Below are positions 59,932 to 64,000 of a stretch of 64,000 nucleotides of DNA, piece after piece. The position numbers were made by a program, and so were the translations under genes. The DNA comes from Amycolatopsis sp. NBC_00345. Lineage in GTDB: Bacteria; Actinomycetota; Actinomycetes; Mycobacteriales; Pseudonocardiaceae. The notes beneath the pieces are model-generated. The model was not told where the DNA came from, did no database searches, and saw only the letters and a program-made list of their open reading frames with translations. The stretch is taken from NCBI RefSeq assembly GCF_036116635.1, contig NZ_CP107995.1, positions 2,232,001-2,296,000 on the forward strand, in the 5' to 3' direction. Each line of letters begins with the position of its first letter. Position 1 is the stretch's first letter.

Positions 59932-60647
59932 GTCAGATCTCCTTCGGCCGCGCCGAGAACTTCGGCCCGGGCTTCGCGCACGAGTGCTCGGGACGCGGCT
60001 TCGGCCGCGGCCTGGTCGCCGGCGGCCACCGCGTCGACGAGCTCGCGATGCCGGTCGAGCGACACCGCGGTCTCGTCGCTGAACGAACGGTGGCCCGCGT
60101 ACCGGGCGCGCAGGGTGGCCAGCACGGTCTGCACGAGCTGGCTGAGCACGTCGTTGTGCGCCCCGCGCAGCAGGGCTTCGTGGAACGCGGTGTCCGCGGT
60201 GGCGAAGTCGTGCGGTTTCCCGTCCTCGAACGCGGTTGTCATCCCGGCCAGCGCTTCGCGCAGGGTCCGCGTGGTCTCCTCGTCCCGGCCGGCCGCGGCG
60301 CTGCGCGCGGCCATCGGTTCGAGGGCCTCGCGCAGGGTGAGCAGCTCGCCCAGCTGACGCCGGGAGTCGGGCCCGGCCGCGCGCCAGGTGATCACGCGCG
60401 GGTCGAGCAGGTTCCACGCCGCGACGGGCAGCACGGTGGTCCCGACGCGGTGCCGCGGCTGGACCATGCCGAGCCCGGTGAGCGTGCGCAGGACCTCGCG
60501 CACGACCGAGCGGGACACCCCGTGGTCCTGCTCGATCCGTTCCGTGGACAGCACGGAGCCGGGGGCGAGCTCGCCCGTGGCGATCCGGCTGCCGATCGCG
60601 TCGACCACCCGTGCGTGCAGGCCGCCCGGTCCGCTCAGCGGGTTCAC
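59928..60647 (-). CDS. GntR-family (FadR/FCD) repressor of the sugar-acid locus
   Basis: The 239-residue protein has an N-terminal winged helix (ARVVDAIGSRIATGELAPGS, RIEQDHGVSRSVVREVLRTL) and an all-helical FCD domain (LREALEPMAARSAA, FHEALLRGAHNDVLSQLVQT, DRHRELVDAVAAGDQ) with His residues placed for metal-dependent ligand binding. GTG 60647 follows GGGAGGC; an upstream GTG/ATG frame is not used. It is divergent from the dehydratase gene, and a perfect palindrome in the 50-bp gap is its likely operator. The inducer is probably a sugar acid. Confidence 0.92.
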   Translation of the reverse strand: MNPLSGPGGLHARVVDAIGSRIATGELAPGSVLSTERIEQDHGVSRSVVREVLRTLTGLGMVQPRHRVGTTVLPVAAWNLLDPRVITWRAAGPDSRRQLGELLTLREALEPMAARSAAAGRDEETTRTLREALAGMTTAFEDGKPHDFATADTAFHEALLRGAHNDVLSQLVQTVLATLRARYAGHRSFSDETAVSLDRHRELVDAVAAGDQAAAEAASRALVREARAEVLGAAEGDLT

Positions 60648-60661
60648 TTTGCCTCCCATTT

Positions 60662-60681
60662 GAGTATGATAAATCATACTC
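60662..60681. promoter_or_regulatory. Perfect palindromic GntR operator
   Basis: GAGTATGAT-AA-ATCATACTC has 9-bp perfect arms. It lies between the divergent GntR gene (start 60647) and the galactonate dehydratase-like gene (start 60698), the only AT-rich sequence there, and probably overlaps both promoters. TATGAT..ATCATA is typical of FadR-subfamily sites. Confidence 0.8.
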
Positions 60682-60697
60682 TAACGAAGGAGTGGGT

Positions 60698-61846
60698 ATG
60701 CGGGTGACCGACGTCGAGACCTTCCTCGTCGCGCCGCGGTGGATGTTCGTCAAGGTCTCCACGGACGCCGGGGTCCACGGCTGGGGCGAAGGCGGGCTCG
60801 AAGGGGCGGCCGACGTCACCGCGGCGGCGGTCGCGGCCTTGGCCGAGCAGGTCGTCGGCGAAGACCCCCGCCGCATCGAGGACCTCTGGCAACGGCTCAC
60901 CAAGGGCGGGTTCTACCGCGGCGGCCCGGAACGGTCGTCGGCGATCGCGGCACTCGACCAGGCCCTGTGGGACATCGCCGGGCGACGGCTGGGCGTGCCG
61001 GTGTACGAGCTGCTCGGTGGTCCCGTGCGCGACCGCGTCCGCGTGTACGGCTGGATCGGCGGCGACTCCCCGCACGACGTCGCCGCCGCGGCCACCGCAC
61101 AGCGCGAGGCCGGGATGACGGCCGTGAAGATGAACGCCACCGCGCAGTTCCCGCCGATCCCGAGCGCGAGCGACGTCGCGGCCGCGAGCGACCGGGCCGG
61201 GCAGGTGCGGGCGGCGCTCGGCCCGGACCGCGACTTCGCCGTCGACTTCCACGGCCGGGTGAGCGCGGCCGCCGCGCCGCGCCTGATCGAGGCGCTGGAA
61301 CCGTTCGACCCGTTGTTCATCGAGGAACCCGTGGTGCCGGAACACAACCACACGAACCTGCGGCGGCTCGTCGAGAGCACCAGCCGCCCGATCGCCACCG
61401 GCGAGCGGCTCTTCTCCCGCGGCGACTTCCTTCCGGTGCTGGAGGCCGGTGTCCGGGTGGTGCAGCCCGACCTCGCCCACGCCGGCGGGATCTCCGAGGT
61501 ACGCCGGATCGCCGCGCTCGCCGAGACGTTCGGCGCGGTCCTCGCGCCGCACTGCCCGCTCGGGCCGCTCGCGCTGGCCGCGTGCCTGCAGGTCGACTTC
61601 GCCACCCCCAACTTCCTGATCCAGGAACAGTCGCTGGGCATCCACTACAACCGCACCGCCGAGCTGCTCGACTACGTGGCCGAACCGGAGGTCTTCACGT
61701 TCACCGACGGCCACGTCGCGCGCCCGGCCGGTCCGGGCCTCGGCGTGGAGATCGACGAGGGCGCCGTCCGGCGGGCCCACGAGCGCGGGATGCGCTGGCG
61801 CACACCGGTGTGGACGCACCCCGACGGCTCATTCGCGGAATGGTGA
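60698..61846 (+). CDS. dgoD: Galactonate dehydratase-like enolase-superfamily enzyme
   Basis: The 382-residue product has the mandelate-racemase fold and the D-galactonate dehydratase signatures: GGPVRDRVRVYGW, TAVKMNAT, FAVDFHGRVS (Asp and His pair), LFIEEPVVPEHNHTNL (metal Glu), ATGERLFSRGDF (Glu), LAPHCPLGPLALA (catalytic His) and EQSLGIHYN. It dehydrates a sugar acid to 2-keto-3-deoxy acid. ATG 60698 follows AAGGAG. It is the first gene of the rightward operon with the ABC transporter. Confidence 0.92.
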   Translation: MRVTDVETFLVAPRWMFVKVSTDAGVHGWGEGGLEGAADVTAAAVAALAEQVVGEDPRRIEDLWQRLTKGGFYRGGPERSSAIAALDQALWDIAGRRLGVPVYELLGGPVRDRVRVYGWIGGDSPHDVAAAATAQREAGMTAVKMNATAQFPPIPSASDVAAASDRAGQVRAALGPDRDFAVDFHGRVSAAAAPRLIEALEPFDPLFIEEPVVPEHNHTNLRRLVESTSRPIATGERLFSRGDFLPVLEAGVRVVQPDLAHAGGISEVRRIAALAETFGAVLAPHCPLGPLALAACLQVDFATPNFLIQEQSLGIHYNRTAELLDYVAEPEVFTFTDGHVARPAGPGLGVEIDEGAVRRAHERGMRWRTPVWTHPDGSFAEW

Positions 61847-61941
61847 TGTGCAGAGGGCGCAACAACGGCACTGCTTCGCCCGGGAAATCTTGACAGGAAA
61901 GGAGGCCCGGCGCAGTCTTCCGCGCTAGACGTGCTCACTGC

Positions 61942-61955
61942 GCACACGGGTGTGC
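61942..61955. promoter_or_regulatory. Inverted repeat upstream of the sugar-binding protein gene
   Basis: GCACAC-GG-GTGTGC is a perfect inverted repeat 26 bp before the start of the binding-protein gene. GCGCAACAA occurs twice in the same 134-bp gap, at 61857-61865 and 61961-61969. TTGACA at about 61893-61898 could be a -35 element. This suggests an additional regulated promoter for the transporter genes. Confidence 0.45.
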
Positions 61956-61980
61956 AAATCGCGCAACAAAGGAGTTCGCC

Positions 61981-63105
61981 ATGACCGTCACCCGCGTCCT
62001 CATCACCACGACCGCACTCGTCGCCGCGACGGCGCTCACCCTTTCCGGCTGCACGTCGGCGACCGACGACGCGAAACAGCAATCCGGCCAGGCCGCCGCG
62101 AAACTGACCGGCTCGACCGAGTTCAACGACGCGAAGCTGGGCGAGCTCGCCGGGAAGATCAAGCAGGCCGTGCAGGGCAAGGGCGCCGGTGCCGTCCGTG
62201 TCGCGATGGTGATCAACAGTCCGTCGGCGTACTGGACCGAGGGCCGCACGGGCATGGAGAACGCGGCCAAAGAGCTTGGGGCGCAAGCGAACTTCCAAGC
62301 ACCGGCGGGCGGTGACCTCAGTGCCCAGCTGTCCATCCTGGACACCCTGCGTGCGGACAAGGTGGACGGGTACACCGTCTCGGCCGTCGACCCCCAGGCC
62401 GTCATCGGGTCGGTCGGCGCCGCCCAGAAGGCCGGGATCGGCGTGGTCGCGATCGACTCCCCGCTTTCCGGGACGCCGGATCCGGTCACCTACCTCGGTA
62501 CCCCGAACACCGACGCCGGGCAAAAGGCCGGGGAATCGATGAAAACGCTCCTCGGCGGTTCCGGAAAGGTCGCCATCCTCACCGGTTCGCTGACCGCCGC
62601 GAACGCGACCCAGCGCATCGCCGGATTCAAGAAATCGATCGAAGGAACCGGCATCCAGGTCGTCGACACGCTCAACGATGATTCCGATCCGTCGAAAGCG
62701 CTGTCGAACGCGCAGACCGTGCTGCAGGCGAATCCGGACCTCTCCGGGATCTACACCGTGTGGTCCTACGACGGCCCCGCGGCCGGGCAGGCGGTCAAGG
62801 CGGCGGGCAAGGCCGGCGCGGTGAAGGTCGTCGCCGACGACGCCGAGCCGAAGACCGTGGAGTTCGTGCGCGACGGCGTCGTCCAGGCGATGGTGCTGCA
62901 GCGGCCGTACCAGCAGGGTTACCTCGGCGTGTACCTGCTGACCGCGCTGAAGGTGCTCGGCAAGGACGCGACGAATCAGCTCCTGCGGCCGTACCTGGCC
63001 GAGAAGGACGGCGTCAGCACGCTGAGCTCGGGCATCGGCCTGGTCACCGGCGACAACCTGCAGACCTATCTGGACGACCTCAAGAAGCTGGGGGTCACGC
63101 AGTGA
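61981..63105 (+). CDS. Sugar ABC transporter substrate-binding lipoprotein
   Basis: The 374-residue product has a lipoprotein signal (ATALTLSGC, lipid Cys24) and a periplasmic-binding (type 1) fold: VRVAMVINSPSAYWTEGRTG, QLSILDTLRADKVDGYTVSA, TYLGTPNTDAGQKAGESMKT, VAILTGSLTAANATQRIAGF and AVKVVADDAEPKTVEFVRDG. It belongs to the ribose/xylose-type family. ATG 61981 has AAAGGAG. The stop overlaps the ATPase start (GTGA), so they form one operon, probably importing the sugar acid or sugar handled by the dehydratase. Confidence 0.93.
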   Translation: MTVTRVLITTTALVAATALTLSGCTSATDDAKQQSGQAAAKLTGSTEFNDAKLGELAGKIKQAVQGKGAGAVRVAMVINSPSAYWTEGRTGMENAAKELGAQANFQAPAGGDLSAQLSILDTLRADKVDGYTVSAVDPQAVIGSVGAAQKAGIGVVAIDSPLSGTPDPVTYLGTPNTDAGQKAGESMKTLLGGSGKVAILTGSLTAANATQRIAGFKKSIEGTGIQVVDTLNDDSDPSKALSNAQTVLQANPDLSGIYTVWSYDGPAAGQAVKAAGKAGAVKVVADDAEPKTVEFVRDGVVQAMVLQRPYQQGYLGVYLLTALKVLGKDATNQLLRPYLAEKDGVSTLSSGIGLVTGDNLQTYLDDLKKLGVTQ

Positions 63106-64000
63106 CCGCCGCCCACGTCGAGGCGGCCGGGCTGCGCAAGCGGTACGGCACCGTCGAGGTGCTCAACGTCGACCGGCTGGCGTTGCGCGGCGGCGAGGTC
63201 GTCGCCGTGCTCGGTGAGAACGGCGCCGGCAAGTCGACCCTGATCCGCGTGCTGACCGGCGCCACCGCCGCCGACGAGGGCCGGGTCGCCATCGGCGGCA
63301 CGGCGTTGCGCAACGGCGACCCGGCGCACGCCCAGGAACTCGGGGTGGCGACCGTGTCGCAGGAGTTCCCGCTCGTGCCCGAGCTGTCCGCGGCGGAGAA
63401 CCTCATGCTGGGCCGGCGCGCCGGCACCGGGCGGGTCGTGTTCGACCGCCGCGGGACCGAACGCGCCGCCCGCGCGATGCTCGCCCGCATCGGCGCCGAC
63501 ATCCCCGTCCGACGCCCGGTCGCGCGGCTGTCGGTCGCCCAGCGCCAGCTCGTGGAGATCGCGAAGGCACTGGGCCGGGAGCCGTCGGTGCTGGTGCTCG
63601 ACGAGCCGACCTCGGCGCTCGGCCCGGTCGAGGCGCGCCGCGTGCTGAAGTGCGCGCGGGACCTGGCCGCCCAGGGCAAGGTCGTGCTCTTCATCGGCCA
63701 CCGGCTCGACGAGGTGCGCGAGATCGCCGACCGCGTCATCGTGCTGCGCAACGGGCGGCTCGTCGCGGACCTGACCCCGGAGCAGGCGACGCACGAGGCG
63801 ATGATCCGCGCGATGGCCGGCGACGAAGCCGAGGTGCTGGTCGAAGGCGATCCGCCGCCACCGGGCGACGAACCGGTGCTGACCGTGCGGGCGCTCGAGG
63901 CCGCCGGCATCGGGCCCGTCGGCTTCGAGGTGCGCCGCGGTGAGATCCTCGGCGTCGCCGGCCTGATGGGCTCCGGGCGCAGCCGGCTGGTGCACGCGCT
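63102..64000 (+). CDS. Sugar ABC transporter ATP-binding protein (3' end outside window)
   Basis: GTG 63102 overlaps the binding-protein stop. The first nucleotide-binding domain is complete: VAVLGENGAGKSTLIRVLTG (Walker A), VSQEFPLVPELSAAENLMLG, LSVAQRQLVEIAKALG (signature) and SVLVLDEPTSALGPVE (Walker B). The second domain begins at about residue 260 and reaches VAGLMGSGRSRLVHA when the window ends. This double-ABC layout is that of the RbsA/XylG/MglA carbohydrate transporters. The permease should follow beyond the window. Confidence 0.93.
   Translation, partial: MTAAHVEAAGLRKRYGTVEVLNVDRLALRGGEVVAVLGENGAGKSTLIRVLTGATAADEGRVAIGGTALRNGDPAHAQELGVATVSQEFPLVPELSAAENLMLGRRAGTGRVVFDRRGTERAARAMLARIGADIPVRRPVARLSVAQRQLVEIAKALGREPSVLVLDEPTSALGPVEARRVLKCARDLAAQGKVVLFIGHRLDEVREIADRVIVLRNGRLVADLTPEQATHEAMIRAMAGDEAEVLVEGDPPPPGDEPVLTVRALEAAGIGPVGFEVRRGEILGVAGLMGSGRSRLVHA

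Noticed and set aside
1..64000. tRNA, rRNA or prophage modules
   Set aside because: No cloverleaf-like ends, rRNA segments or phage structural genes were recognised on reading the sequence; a tRNA scan would be needed to exclude tRNAs fully.

Overview
The window is very GC-rich, uses GTG and TTG starts freely, and packs long open frames on both strands. It carries a small NRPS locus, many secreted glycoside hydrolases, F420-type and VOC enzymes, an ECF41 sigma factor and degraded lanthipeptide and LuxR genes. This fits a soil actinomycete, most likely a Pseudonocardiaceae such as Amycolatopsis. The assignment is an inference from content only; no rRNA or tRNA gene was seen.

Layout. 1-5800: edge of a small NRPS locus (type II thioesterase end, condensation-like protein, FHA-HTH regulator, divergent A-PCP and PCP-C proteins). 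5.8-12.4 kb: single metabolic genes (aldo/keto reductase, HxlR with quinone oxidoreductase, deazaflavin-dependent reductase, VOC protein, glycosyltransferase), broken at 6.9-8.3 kb by at least four decayed genes. 12.5-14.7 kb: a STAND NTPase with a helical-repeat tail. 14.8-20 kb: GH97, a truncated beta-helix hydrolase and GH64, with a perfect 22-bp-arm palindrome and a DasR-like site. 20.8-21.8 kb: a membrane-anchored pentapeptide-repeat protein next to an IS481 remnant.

22.75-30.6 kb holds the main system: four genes with 4-bp overlaps coding for a divergent Wadjet/MksBEFG-type SMC complex (JetA kleisin-like, JetB KITE-like, JetC SMC ATPase, JetD toprim nuclease). A tiny leader ORF ends on the jetA start. 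31.4-34.5 kb: an ECF41 operon and a GH75 chitosanase with an operator-like palindrome over its ribosome binding site. 34.7-42.8 kb: an accessory, decaying region with a frameshifted F420 gene, unidentified fragments, a three-repeat type I-E-like CRISPR relic, a complete IS110 element, a group II intron relic, an AT-rich DUF262 + HEPN pair (likely defence) and decayed lanthionine synthetase and LuxR genes.

42.8-57.9 kb: secreted HAF-like protein, MFS exporter, BBE-type oxidase, enoyl-CoA hydratase, GH31, an SNF2 helicase with a SWIM zinc-finger partner, a GH30 to beta-propeller fusion, and an SDR. 58.1-64.0 kb: a sugar-acid catabolic locus (two dehydrogenases and a GntR repressor on one strand; galactonate dehydratase-like enzyme, sugar-binding lipoprotein and ABC ATPase on the other) around a perfect palindromic operator.

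Functionally, the window combines polysaccharide and sugar-acid use, each gene with its own local operator, with two or three candidate immunity modules. The gene fragments suggest repeated insertion and loss.
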